Source of the DNA: Amycolatopsis vastitatis
GTDB lineage: Bacteria; Actinomycetota; Actinomycetes; Mycobacteriales; Pseudonocardiaceae
DNA: 64,000 nt
Assembly (NCBI RefSeq): GCF_002234595.1
Contig: NZ_NMUL01000034.1
Location: 1 to 64,000 of the forward strand
Direction of reading: 5' to 3'
The translations under genes and the position numbers were made by a program. The notes beneath the pieces were generated by a model. That model had not been told where the DNA came from and made no database searches. It worked only from the letters and a program-made list of their open reading frames with translations. Shown here piece by piece: positions 8,939 through 17,397 of this stretch (positions within the stretch are counted from its first letter, which is position 1; every line of letters starts with the position of its first letter).

Positions 8939-9580
8939 ATGAACCCGTTCCGTTCGATCCTGCCGGTGATGGCGCTGGCGGCCGGTCTGGCCGGCTGCTC
9001 GACCCCGACGGCTCCCGACACGCCCGGCGGCACCGGCGAAAACACCGCCACGGTGGAATCGACGTCGCCGTCGAGCCCGGGCACCGAGACGAGCGGGCCG
9101 GAAGCGCCGAGATCCGGCGACCGCGGCGTCGCGATCTCGATCCCCCAGCTGCCGGTCGGCGGCGGCGCCGAGGACGACACCGTCGAGAACCAGTGCGTGA
9201 ACGTCAGCTGGCTGCGGCCGGGGAACCTGCCGGACAGCGGTGTGCGGGTCACCGGGATCCGGATCACGCCTTCGGATGCCTTCAGCAAGGGCGGCGGCTG
9301 TGGCGGGCAGCCCGCGTGCGCATCGTTCACCTTCCACGCGAAGGGCGACAGCTGTTCCGTCGCGGTGAAGGCTCTCGGCACCACTGGCAGTGCGGAGCTG
9401 GTCGTCGACGGCACGGCCACCTGCCCGTCCGGGCGGGAAGAGCCTTGCCGAGAGTTGCGGACGGGACCGAACGGGGACCCGATCCCGCTGACCCAGCCGG
9501 ACGAGATCACCGGGCCCGGATCGTCGACGACCGAGACCCCGACCAGCTCGCCCGAATCCTCGCCGAGCCCGAGCGGGTGA
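8939..9580 (+). CDS. Secreted lipoprotein, function unknown
   Basis: A 213-residue exported protein. The N-terminus MNPFRS is followed by a hydrophobic stretch and the lipobox LAGC, so lipidation at Cys21 is expected. A Thr/Ser/Pro-rich linker of about 40 residues precedes a compact domain of about 130 residues with six cysteines (NQCVNVSW, GGCGGQPAC, GDSCSV, ATCPSG, EPCREL), suggesting disulfides. A strong GAGGAGG lies upstream of the ATG. The next gene starts 4 bp after the stop, so it is co-expressed with a multi-pass membrane protein. No family is recognised. Confidence 0.85.
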   Translation: MNPFRSILPVMALAAGLAGCSTPTAPDTPGGTGENTATVESTSPSSPGTETSGPEAPRSGDRGVAISIPQLPVGGGAEDDTVENQCVNVSWLRPGNLPDSGVRVTGIRITPSDAFSKGGGCGGQPACASFTFHAKGDSCSVAVKALGTTGSAELVVDGTATCPSGREEPCRELRTGPNGDPIPLTQPDEITGPGSSTTETPTSSPESSPSPSG

Positions 9581-9584
9581 CCCC

Positions 9585-10496
9585 ATGGCCGAGGAGAAGG
9601 TGGCCGGGGAGAGCACCGCGCCGGGCCGGGTCGAGCGCCTCGTCGAGTCGGGCAAGGCCATCATCCCGCCGCTGACCCTGCTCAGCGCGCTGCTGTTCTA
9701 CTTCGGCTACGTCTCGGCGCGTTCGCAGTACGAGTACTTCGGCGTCGACGTCGACACGATCGGGCTGGGCACGCAGGACTACATCATGCGCAGCCCGCAG
9801 CCCCTGCTGACGCCGTTGCTGGTGTTCGCCGCGGCCGGTGCCGGCTCGGTCGCGGCGCACGCCGCCGTCCGGCGGCGGATCCACACCCCGGCCTCCGCGC
9901 GGACAGCCGTCCGGCTCCGCCGGCTCGGCCGCGGCGGACAGGTGGCCGGCGCCATCGGCCTGGCAGGCGGTCTCCTGCTGCTCCTCGGGTACACGTTCCT
10001 GCGCGACTGGCCCCTGTACGCGCTCGTGACCCCGCTGCTGATCGGCGCGGGCGCCACGCTGGTCCGTTCCGGCGCGGCGCTGGGCCGACTGCTGCAACCC
10101 CCGGCCTCGCCCCCGACGCCACTCCGCCGGACTTCGACGGCGCTGGTGTACCTCGTCGTCGCCGTCAGCGCGTTCTGGATGACCGCCACGGTGGCCCAGT
10201 GGTCGGGCCGCGGGCTCGCGATGTACGACGCGAGCCGCCTGGACGAGCGCCCCAGCGTCATCCTCGACACCAAGGAGAGCCTGTTCCTGCGCAGCCCCGG
10301 CATCGTGGAAACGAAACTGCCGGCTTCCGAAGGGCAGACGTTCCACTACCGGTACCGGCACCTGCGCCTGCTGATCCACGGCAAGGACCGGATGTTCCTG
10401 GTGGCCGACAAGTGGTCGCCGAGCAACTCGACGATCATCGTCCCCCTGGACGGCTCGGTGCGCGTCCAGTTCCAGTTCCAGAACCAGCAGCCGTGA
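9585..10496 (+). CDS. Multi-pass membrane protein, function unknown
   Basis: A 303-residue protein with about five predicted transmembrane segments: near IIPPLTLLSALLFYFGYVSA, LLTPLLVFAAAGAGSVAA, IGLAGGLLLLLGYTFL, LYALVTPLLIGAGATLV and VYLVVAVSAFWMTATVAQW. A C-terminal domain of about 90 residues follows, rich in charged and aromatic residues, probably on the cell surface. It is coupled to the upstream lipoprotein gene by a 4-bp gap, suggesting a lipoprotein/membrane-anchor pair. No family is recognised. Confidence 0.82.
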   Translation: MAEEKVAGESTAPGRVERLVESGKAIIPPLTLLSALLFYFGYVSARSQYEYFGVDVDTIGLGTQDYIMRSPQPLLTPLLVFAAAGAGSVAAHAAVRRRIHTPASARTAVRLRRLGRGGQVAGAIGLAGGLLLLLGYTFLRDWPLYALVTPLLIGAGATLVRSGAALGRLLQPPASPPTPLRRTSTALVYLVVAVSAFWMTATVAQWSGRGLAMYDASRLDERPSVILDTKESLFLRSPGIVETKLPASEGQTFHYRYRHLRLLIHGKDRMFLVADKWSPSNSTIIVPLDGSVRVQFQFQNQQP

Positions 10497-10510
10497 CTCG
10501 CCGAGGGGTA

Positions 10511-11116
10511 TCAGGCGGTGGCCCGCGTGCTCTGAGGGACGTGCCCATCGAAATCCTGCCGGTCGGCGGCGAGCAGCGCGGCGATCGCCGGCGTGCTGCG
10601 GACCCTGGCCAGGCACCGGGCCCGCGACGGGCCGATCGAGCCGACCGGGATGCCCAGCGTCGCGCTGATTTCCCGGTAGGACTTCGGCGGGTCGCAGAAC
10701 AGCAGGTCGAGCAGCTGCCGGTCCCGCCGGGACAGCTGGGCGCACGCCCGGCGCGCGGCGACCAGCCGTTCGGCCCCGATCACCGTGGTGTCGGGCGCGG
10801 GATCGGCCGATTCGGCGAACTCCGCGGCGTCGGCGTCGACGAGCCGGTTCCGGTGCCGCAGCAGCCGCAGGCACTCGTGCCGGGTGGTGGTGCGCAGCCA
10901 CCCGGGCAGCGCCTCCGGTTCGCGGATGTGCGTCAGGTTCGTCACGAGCCGCAGCCACACCGCGCCGCTGACGTCCTGGGCGTCCGCGTCCCCGATCCGG
11001 TACTGCCGGCAGACCGAGTGGATCAGCGAAGAATAGCGCGCGACCAGGTCGCGCCAAGCCCATTCCGCACCCCGTGCGGCATTTTCCAGCAATGGCGCCG
11101 TCGACTTGTCCTGCAT
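10511..11116 (-). CDS. ECF-like RNA polymerase sigma factor
   Basis: A 201-residue sigma-70 family protein. Region 2 is recognisable in YSSLIHSVCRQYRIGDADAQDVSGAVWLRLV and the following PGWLRTTTRHECLR. Region 4 is LSRRDRQLLDLLFCDPPKSYREISATLGIPVGSIGPSRARCLARV. The ATG at 11116 has GAGGAGG upstream and is preferred to the in-frame ATG at 11143. No anti-sigma gene is adjacent. It diverges from the AfsR-like gene at 11252, whose candidate operator lies in the shared region. Confidence 0.92.
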   Translation of the reverse strand: MQDKSTAPLLENAARGAEWAWRDLVARYSSLIHSVCRQYRIGDADAQDVSGAVWLRLVTNLTHIREPEALPGWLRTTTRHECLRLLRHRNRLVDADAAEFAESADPAPDTTVIGAERLVAARRACAQLSRRDRQLLDLLFCDPPKSYREISATLGIPVGSIGPSRARCLARVRSTPAIAALLAADRQDFDGHVPQSTRATA

Positions 11117-11174
11117 GGCCCCTCCTCGGACTCGCGTGTTCACGGGTTCACGATTTCGCCACGCCCTCTACGCC

Positions 11175-11193
11175 GACCTTGCAGAGACCTTGC
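11175..11193 (+). promoter_or_regulatory. Direct repeat GACCTTGC, 11-bp period, upstream of AfsR-like gene
   Basis: GACCTTGC occurs at 11175-11182 and 11186-11193, exactly 11 bp apart and 58 bp before the AfsR-like start. The same octamer occurs once on the minus strand at 6103-6110, 14 bp before the first SARP gene. Two GTTCACG copies at 11138 and 11146 lie nearby with 8-bp spacing; they resemble PhoP/AfsR half-sites but have the wrong period. This is a candidate SARP-type operator. Confidence 0.55.
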
Positions 11194-11251
11194 GGTGCGG
11201 GGAGCATCGACCAAGCCGGTTCGGACAGGTCGAGCACGGGGAGTCCGCCGC

Positions 11252-14026
11252 ATGGAAGTTCTGTTGTCCGGGGAGGTTCGGCTCCGCGTCGCGGGGCAGC
11301 CCCTGGACGTCGGAACTCCACGTCAGCAGGCGATTCTCGCGGCGTTGGCCGTCGACGCCGGGCGCCCGGTTTCGATCGAGACACTCGTCGACCGCGTTTG
11401 GGGTGACGATCCGCCCGGGGAAGCGCGCAATGTGGTGTATTCCCACCTGAGCCGAATACGGCGGCTACTCGGACGGGTCAACGAGCTGGACGGCACCACG
11501 GCCGGCGTCATCCGGAAAAGCGCGGGGTACGTGCTGGAAATCGACCCCGGTGTGATCGATCTGCACCGGTTCGCACAATTGGTCGAAGCGGGCAGCGATA
11601 TCCGGGCCGCCGATGCCGATCGGGCCGCGGCGCTCGCCGAGGCCCTGCTCGCCTGGCAGGGTCCGCCGCTGGCCGGCGTCCACGGCGACTGGGCCGAACG
11701 GGTCCGCACGACCTGGCACCGGCGCCGGCTCGACGCGGCCGTGCGCTGGGGCGAACTGGAACTGCGGCTCGGCAGGCCCGGCGCGGTCGTTGCCGCGATG
11801 CCCGAGCTGGCCGCGGAGTACCCGCTCGCGGAGCCGCTCGAAGCGCTGCTCATGCGCGCACTGCACGCCGCCGGGCGCGACGCGGAGGCCGTCGACCGCT
11901 ACGCCGCGGTCCGGCAGCGGCTGGCCGAGGCGCTCGGCACCGATCCGGGTCCCGAACTGCGCACGCTGCACGGCGCGCTCCTGCGGGGCGAGCTGCCGTC
12001 CGCGCCGGGGCCCGCACCGCCCGCTGCCCCGGCCCAGCTGCCGCCCGACACCCCGGGGTTCGCGGGCCGCGAGAACGCGCTGCACCGCCTCGACGAGATC
12101 CGGGCCGAGCCGTCGGCCGCCGCGCGGACCGTCGTCCTGTCGGGCACCGCCGGAGTCGGCAAGACCGCGCTCGCCGTCCACTGGGCACACTCGGTCGCCG
12201 CCGGGTTCCCCGGTGGCCAGCTGTACGTGAACCTGCGCGGCTTCGATCCGACCGGTTCGCCGGTGCCCCCTGGCGAGGCGGTCCGCGGGTTCCTCGAAGC
12301 CTTCGAAGTACCGGGTGACCGGATCCCCCGCGCGCTGGAAGCGCAGGTCGGCCTGTACCGGACGCTGCTGGCGAACCGGCACGTCCTCGTCGTGCTCGAC
12401 AACGCCCGCGACCCCGAGCAGGTGCGTCCGCTGCTGCCCGGGGCACCGGGCAGCGTGGTGCTCGTGACCAGCCGCGACCAGCTCACCGGCCTGGTCACGG
12501 CCGGGGCGCACCCCATCACCGTCGACCTCCTGGACACGGCGGAGGCGCGCGCGGTGCTCGGCCGCCGGATCGGCGCGGACCGGATCGCGGCCGAACCCGC
12601 CGCGGCCGACGAGATCATCGGCCTGTGCGCGCACCTCCCGCTGGCGCTGGCCGTGGTGGCGGCCCGCGCGGCGATCCACCCCGGGTTCGGCCTGGCCGCG
12701 CTGGCCGGGCAGCTGCGGGACGCGCGCGGCCTGGACGAGTTCGCCGCCGCCGACCCGGCGACCGACCCCCGGGCCGTGTTCTCCTGGTCCTACCTGCGGC
12801 TGGACCAGGAAGACACAGCCCGGCTGTTCCGGCTCTTCGGCCTGCACCCCGGCCCGGACGTCGGCACCCGCGCGGCGGCGAGCCTGGCCGGCCTGCCCGC
12901 CGGACGCACGCGCGCGCTCCTGACCGAGCTCGCCCACGCGCACCTGATCGCCGAGCACGCCCCCGGCCGCTACACGCTGCACGACCTGCTGCGCGCCTAC
13001 GCCGCCGAACTGGTCCACGAAGCGGAGTCCCCCGCCGAGCGGGTCGCCGCTGTCCACCGCATGCTCGGCCACTACGCCCACAGCGCCTACCACGCCGACG
13101 GGTTCATCGACCCCCGGCTCGAGGTGCCGCCCACGCTGACCCCGTTGCCCGCGGGGGCGGAACCGGAACGGATCGTCGACGCCCGGCAGGCCCTGGGCTG
13201 GTTCGAGGCCGAGCACCGGGTGCTGCTCCGGGCCGTCCACGCCGACGCCGAGTTCGACGCCCGGGTCTGGGAGCTCGCCTGGTCGATGCAGCGGTTCCTG
13301 GCGATGCGCGGGCACTGGCACGACGAGGGCGAAGTGCTCACCGCGGCACTGGACGCCGCACGGCGCCTCGGTGACCAGCGCAAGCAGGCGTTCGCGCACC
13401 TGCACCTCGGAGGTACGCACGCCCGGTTCGGCAGGCATGCCGAAGCCGCCGGCGATCTCCAAGCCGCCCTGACCCTGTACAGCGCCGGCGCCGATGTCGT
13501 CGGGCAGGCCCACGCCCACCGCCAGTTCGCCTGGCTGCTCGACAAACAGGGGGCCGTCGCGGACGCGCTCCGGCACTCCGAACAGGCACTGGAGCTGTTC
13601 CGCGCGGCCGGGCACCAGGCAGGCCAGGCAACGGCGCTCAACGCCGTCGGCTGGTTCCACACCCTGCTCGGCGAGCACACCGCGGCCATCGAGTACTGCC
13701 GGCAGGCTCTCGACCTGCAGACGCTGCTCGGCGACCAGATGGGCGCAACCCAGAGCTTGCACAGCATCGGCTACGCCCACAAGCAGCTCGGCGACCACTC
13801 CCGGGCGATCGCCTGCTACGAGAAGGCGCTGGAACTGGTGCACCGCACCGGAAACCTCGTGACGGAGGCGCGGGTGCTCATCGAACTCGCGAACCTCCAC
13901 CAGGAGCTGGGCGATGTCGAGACCGCCCAGTCCGGGTGGCAGCGGGCCCACGACATCCTCGCGCACCTCGCCCACCCGGAAGCGGCGGAAATCCGGACGA
14001 GACTGGCGGAAGTACACAGTGGATAG
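11252..14026 (+). CDS. AfsR/SARP-family regulator with NB-ARC and TPR domains
   Basis: A 924-residue activator. It has an N-terminal winged helix (MEVLLSGEVRLRVAG then GTPRQQAILAALAVDAG), a BTAD to about residue 250, an NTPase domain with the P-loop SGTAGVGKTALAVHW near residue 297 and VLVVLDNARD as Walker B, and a C-terminal TPR array from about residue 680 (units such as AFAHLHLGGTHARFGRHAEA and QSLHSIGYAHKQLGDHSRAI). The ATG at 11252 has GGGGAG 8 nt upstream; the frame is open far upstream but lacks coding character. The candidate RiPP precursor starts 20 bp after its stop, so it probably leads that operon and activates it. Family assignment is secure. Confidence 0.95.
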   Translation: MEVLLSGEVRLRVAGQPLDVGTPRQQAILAALAVDAGRPVSIETLVDRVWGDDPPGEARNVVYSHLSRIRRLLGRVNELDGTTAGVIRKSAGYVLEIDPGVIDLHRFAQLVEAGSDIRAADADRAAALAEALLAWQGPPLAGVHGDWAERVRTTWHRRRLDAAVRWGELELRLGRPGAVVAAMPELAAEYPLAEPLEALLMRALHAAGRDAEAVDRYAAVRQRLAEALGTDPGPELRTLHGALLRGELPSAPGPAPPAAPAQLPPDTPGFAGRENALHRLDEIRAEPSAAARTVVLSGTAGVGKTALAVHWAHSVAAGFPGGQLYVNLRGFDPTGSPVPPGEAVRGFLEAFEVPGDRIPRALEAQVGLYRTLLANRHVLVVLDNARDPEQVRPLLPGAPGSVVLVTSRDQLTGLVTAGAHPITVDLLDTAEARAVLGRRIGADRIAAEPAAADEIIGLCAHLPLALAVVAARAAIHPGFGLAALAGQLRDARGLDEFAAADPATDPRAVFSWSYLRLDQEDTARLFRLFGLHPGPDVGTRAAASLAGLPAGRTRALLTELAHAHLIAEHAPGRYTLHDLLRAYAAELVHEAESPAERVAAVHRMLGHYAHSAYHADGFIDPRLEVPPTLTPLPAGAEPERIVDARQALGWFEAEHRVLLRAVHADAEFDARVWELAWSMQRFLAMRGHWHDEGEVLTAALDAARRLGDQRKQAFAHLHLGGTHARFGRHAEAAGDLQAALTLYSAGADVVGQAHAHRQFAWLLDKQGAVADALRHSEQALELFRAAGHQAGQATALNAVGWFHTLLGEHTAAIEYCRQALDLQTLLGDQMGATQSLHSIGYAHKQLGDHSRAIACYEKALELVHRTGNLVTEARVLIELANLHQELGDVETAQSGWQRAHDILAHLAHPEAAEIRTRLAEVHSG

Positions 14027-14046
14027 TCACAGAACCGGAGGAGACC

Positions 14047-14325
14047 ATGTCCGAAGACAAGCAGGCGGATTTCGCCAATTTCTGGCCGACGGTCACGGAA
14101 CTGACCAAGAACCTCCCGAAAGAGCAGCAGGACTTCCTGTCCGCCATGCTCTGGCTCGCCTGGCTGGCGACCGCGGAAGAGGAGGCGATCAAGAGCGACT
14201 TCGAAGTGTCCTTCACGCCGGAGCAAGCGGCGTTGCTCGTGGACTACCACGCCGGCAGCACAGCGGTGCACATGGTGCCCCGGTTCATCAAGGCGGACTT
14301 CATCAAGCCCCATTTCATCAGGTAG
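14047..14325 (+). CDS. Candidate RiPP precursor peptide with three F-I-K/R units
   Basis: A 92-residue protein with GGAGG upstream of its ATG, lying between an AfsR-like regulator and a RiPP-type radical SAM enzyme. The first 75 residues look like a leader: charged and amphipathic, with a Trp/Leu-rich stretch LSAMLWLAWLAT and then SFTPEQAALLVDYHAG. The C-terminal tail is RFIKADFIKPHFIR, in which Phe-Ile-Lys/Arg recurs with Phe at 80, 85 and 90, exactly five residues apart. It has no Cys, so it is not a lanthipeptide substrate. A repeated core is a common feature of RiPP precursors, so the tail is the likely modified region. The precursor role is inferred from size, position and repeats; no known precursor family is recognised. 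Confidence 0.7.
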   Translation: MSEDKQADFANFWPTVTELTKNLPKEQQDFLSAMLWLAWLATAEEEAIKSDFEVSFTPEQAALLVDYHAGSTAVHMVPRFIKADFIKPHFIR

Positions 14326-14362
14326 CACCCGAAGCCGCCGAGAGCGGGGTTGGAGCCCGGCC

Positions 14363-16189
14363 ATGACCTCGTCACCCGCCGTTCTCGTGTCCATGCCGTT
14401 CCTGGAGGCCGACCGGCCGTCGATCCAGCTCGGACTGCTCAAGGCGACCGCGGGACAGCACGGGTTTCCGGTGCGCACGCTGCACCTGAACCTCGACTTC
14501 GCCGTGCGGATCGGGGCGGACCGCTACCGGGCGCTGGCCGAGCACCGCGGACGGCAGCTCGGCGACTGGCTGTTCTCCGTCGCGGCGTTCCGGGACGCGG
14601 CACCGGACCCGGACGGGAAGCTGCTCGAGGAACTCGGCACCGAACTGTCCTACTTGGACGACTCGGCGCCGGCGCGGGAATGGCTGACGACCGTTCGCGA
14701 GCACGACGTTCCCGCGTTCCTCGACGCGGTCGCCGTCGAGTTGGCCGGCGCCCGGGTGGTCTGCTTCAGCTCGACGTTCCAGCAGAACACGGCGTCGTTC
14801 GCCCTCGCCCGCCGGCTCAAGGAGCGCGATCCCGGCGTGGTCACCGTGTTCGGCGGGGCCAACTTCGAGGGCGAGATGGGCCTGGAGCTGGTCCGGTCGA
14901 TCGAGTGCGTCGACTTCGCCGTGCTCGGCGAAGGGGACGTCGCCTTCCCGCGCCTGCTGGACGCACTGGCGAACGAGAAGGACCCCGACGGGATCCCCGG
15001 CGTCGCCCGGCGGGTCGGCGACGAGGTCGTCGCGACGCCGTCCGAGCCGCCACACGAGCGGCTCGACGAGCTGCCCGTGCCGGACTACGACGAGTACTTC
15101 GCGCGGGCGGCGCGGCTGGGCCTGCCGACCGGCCACGTCGCGCTGCCGTTCGAGTCGGCGCGGGGGTGCTGGTGGGGCGCCAAGCACCACTGCACGTTCT
15201 GCGGGCTCAACGGGACCACCATGCGGTTCCGCGCGAAGTCGCCGTCCCGGGTGCTCGACGAGCTGGACCGGCAGGCACGGCGGTACCGCACCTTCCGGTT
15301 CGCCGCGGTCGACAACATCCTCGAGCCGGGCTACCTGAAGACGTTGGTGCCTGCGCTGGCCGAGGCCGGCCGGGAGTACCAGATCTTCTACGAGGTCAAG
15401 GCGAACCTGACCCGCACTCAGCTGAAGCTCTTGGCCCAGGCGGGCGTCACCCAGCTGCAGCCGGGCCTGGAGTCGCTCAGCTCCGAGGTGCTCCGGCTGA
15501 TGGACAAGGGCGTCCGCGCCGCGCAGAACGTCAACTTCCTGCGCTGGGCGCGGTACTACGGGATCGCCGTCGCCTGGAACATCCTCTGGGGCTTCCCGGG
15601 CGAGCCCGCCGGGGAGTACGGCGCGCAGGCGGCCGTCGTCCCGCACCTGGTCCACCTCCAGCCGCCGTCCGGCGCGAACCGGCTGTGGCTGGAGCGGTTC
15701 AGCCCGCTGTTCACCCAGCCCGGCCGGTTCCCCTTGACGGCCCGGGAGCCCGAGCCCAGCTACCGGCACGTCTATCCGTCCACAGTGGATGTCCGGCGGA
15801 TCGCCTACTTCTTCGGCTACGAGCCGGAGAACGAGCTGCCACCGGAGGTCTACGCCCCGCTGACCGACGCGGTTTCGGCGTGGTCCGCGGCCTGGGAGGC
15901 GGAGCCGCCGGTGCTGGTCTACCGCAGTGCCCCCGGGTTCCTCCAGATCTACGACGGCAGGCACCCCGAGACCCGCGGCACCCACACCTTCCACGACACC
16001 GTCGCCGCGATCTACCTGGCCTGTGTGGACCGCCCCCGCACCGCCGCGGCCGTGCACCGGGAACTCGGCCTCGCCGCGGGAGTTTCCGCGGTGGAAGGCG
16101 CTTTCCGGCGGTTCGGCGAACGCGGGCTCATGTTCCTCGACGGCAACCTCGCCCTCTCCCTCGCCCTGCCCACGACACCCGGCCGGTGA
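14363..16189 (+). CDS. B12-binding radical SAM enzyme, RiPP C-methyltransferase family
   Basis: A 608-residue enzyme matching the RiPP maturation radical SAM protein 1 family (TIGR03975 type, described as C-methyltransferases). The N-terminal 220 residues form a cobalamin-binding-like domain, with VVCFSSTFQQNTASFALARRLK and VFGGANFEGEMG. The radical SAM core has the cluster ligands Cys269, Cys277 and Cys280 in GCWWGAKHHCTFCGL, a CX7CX2C spacing typical of this family rather than CX3CX2C. Further core segments are ILEPGYLKTL, LQPGLESLSSEVLRLM and WNILWGFPGE. GGAG lies 7 nt before the ATG. It follows the candidate precursor by 37 bp. The expected reaction is methylation of unactivated carbons of the precursor; the target residues are unknown. 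Confidence 0.92.
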   Translation: MTSSPAVLVSMPFLEADRPSIQLGLLKATAGQHGFPVRTLHLNLDFAVRIGADRYRALAEHRGRQLGDWLFSVAAFRDAAPDPDGKLLEELGTELSYLDDSAPAREWLTTVREHDVPAFLDAVAVELAGARVVCFSSTFQQNTASFALARRLKERDPGVVTVFGGANFEGEMGLELVRSIECVDFAVLGEGDVAFPRLLDALANEKDPDGIPGVARRVGDEVVATPSEPPHERLDELPVPDYDEYFARAARLGLPTGHVALPFESARGCWWGAKHHCTFCGLNGTTMRFRAKSPSRVLDELDRQARRYRTFRFAAVDNILEPGYLKTLVPALAEAGREYQIFYEVKANLTRTQLKLLAQAGVTQLQPGLESLSSEVLRLMDKGVRAAQNVNFLRWARYYGIAVAWNILWGFPGEPAGEYGAQAAVVPHLVHLQPPSGANRLWLERFSPLFTQPGRFPLTAREPEPSYRHVYPSTVDVRRIAYFFGYEPENELPPEVYAPLTDAVSAWSAAWEAEPPVLVYRSAPGFLQIYDGRHPETRGTHTFHDTVAAIYLACVDRPRTAAAVHRELGLAAGVSAVEGAFRRFGERGLMFLDGNLALSLALPTTPGR

Positions 16190-16258
16190 CCGGTATCAAG
16201 CCGGGCGTCCGCGCCTCTGTCCGTCGGGAACACGGGGGCGAACGGAAAGGCGCGTGAC

Positions 16259-16660
16259 ATGGACCCTTCGGTCATCGTGCAGACGGCGAACGCCTCGGCG
16301 CAGCGGATCACCGGCTGGACACCTTGGGAGTTCACCTGGGGGACGATCAGGAAGGGCAACGCCACGATGCCGGCGGGCGCCAAGTGGACCCTGTTCCCGG
16401 ACGGAACCGCCGCCTTCGACGCCACCGTGACCAGCCGGGAGGACCACGACGTCTGGGTGGTGCGGCAGGTCGACCTGCACGACGCCACCGGGGCGATCCT
16501 CGGCTCGCTCACCACCGAGCACCCCGTCGACGGGGACTGGCGCAAGTTCGTGCGGACCATGCCGAGCAGCTCGGAGGACTACCGGTTCCGCGCCTGGGCG
16601 ACCTTCGACGTCGCCCTGTGGGAGCACATCGCGTACCTGAAGATGTATTCGAGCTGCTGA
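16259..16660 (+). CDS. Small protein, DUF6294-like, RiPP operon partner
   Basis: A 133-residue protein. The central part, FTWGTIRKGNATMPAGAKW followed by TLFPDGTAAFDATVTSREDHDVWV, resembles small beta-rich actinobacterial proteins I recall as DUF6294; that assignment is from memory and tentative. There is no signal peptide or membrane helix and a single Cys at the extreme C-terminus. AAAGG precedes the ATG. It lies 69 bp downstream of the radical SAM gene on the same strand, so it is probably the last gene of that operon. Its function is unknown. Confidence 0.75.
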   Translation: MDPSVIVQTANASAQRITGWTPWEFTWGTIRKGNATMPAGAKWTLFPDGTAAFDATVTSREDHDVWVVRQVDLHDATGAILGSLTTEHPVDGDWRKFVRTMPSSSEDYRFRAWATFDVALWEHIAYLKMYSSC

Positions 16661-16751
16661 ACGCACGTGGCCAGCGGATTGCGTGTCGGTAAATCATCTG
16701 TTTACGACATTGTCTTTGATGTCAAGACGCGGACTCCCTAACGTGGCGGAC

Positions 16752-17360
16752 ATGGATCTCACCGTTCTCGCGGCGTCCGGCCGGACCGGCCTCGCGCTCA
16801 CCCGGCAGGCCCTCCGCCGGGGTCACACCGTCACCGCGATCGCCCGCGATCCCGGACGCGTCGCCCTGGCCGCCTCCGCCGGCCTGCGCATCGTGGCGGC
16901 CGATGTGGACGATCCGGCGAGCATCGCCGCCGTCATCGGCCCGGACTCGGTCGTTCTCTCCGCGCTCGGCACGGACCGGGCCGGAGTCCTGCTGGCCGGC
17001 GCCAAGGCGGTGGTCGCCGCCGGACCGCGGCGGATCATCTGGCTCGGCGCTTACGGCACCGGAAGGTCCGCCGGCGCGGCGGGACCCGCCGCCGGCGTGC
17101 TCGCGAAGTTGCTGGGCGACCGGCTCGGCGACAAGGTCGAGGCCGACGGCACCATCCTCGCGGCCGGGGGCACGGTCTTCCACGCGGGCCTGCTCGCGGA
17201 CGGGCCGGAAAGCCCCGGGCGGCGCACGGTCGGGCTGGCCGCCGGCCCCGTCCTGGACCTCGCCACGGCGATCAGCCGGGACACCGTCGCCGCGGCGATG
17301 CTCGACGAGGCCGAAGCACCTCGCTTCCCCGGCGCCGTGGCCCTGCCGCTGGCCGGCTAG
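16752..17360 (+). CDS. NAD(P)-binding oxidoreductase, NmrA/SDR-like
   Basis: A 202-residue atypical short-chain dehydrogenase. It begins with a Rossmann fold, MDLTVLAASGRTGLALTRQALRRGHTVTAIARDP, in which the usual GATG is replaced by AASGRTG, and continues VVLSALGTDRAG and RRIIWLGAYGTG. There is no catalytic YxxxK, as is usual in the NAD(P)H-binding subgroup (PF13460 type). The ATG at 16752 has only a weak upstream purine run. The promoter region contains the inverted repeat GACAT-N8-ATGTC near 16707-16724, which may be an operator. It converges on a LysR gene 37 bp away. Confidence 0.85.
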   Translation: MDLTVLAASGRTGLALTRQALRRGHTVTAIARDPGRVALAASAGLRIVAADVDDPASIAAVIGPDSVVLSALGTDRAGVLLAGAKAVVAAGPRRIIWLGAYGTGRSAGAAGPAAGVLAKLLGDRLGDKVEADGTILAAGGTVFHAGLLADGPESPGRRTVGLAAGPVLDLATAISRDTVAAAMLDEAEAPRFPGAVALPLAG

Positions 17361-17397
17361 CGATCCCCGCGCGGGGACGGGCCACCGGAAAACCGTG

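Noticed and set aside
11138-11152. GTTCACG repeated twice, a possible PhoP/AfsR box
   Set aside because: The copies are 8 bp apart, whereas known boxes use an 11-bp unit, and no third copy follows.
14047-14325. The small protein as substrate of the LanM at the left end
   Set aside because: It contains no Cys and its tail has no Ser or Thr, so lanthionine rings cannot form. It is also in a different operon.
17364-17376. CCCCGCGCGGGG palindrome between convergent genes as a terminator
   Set aside because: A stem this short with no loop is expected by chance at this GC content.
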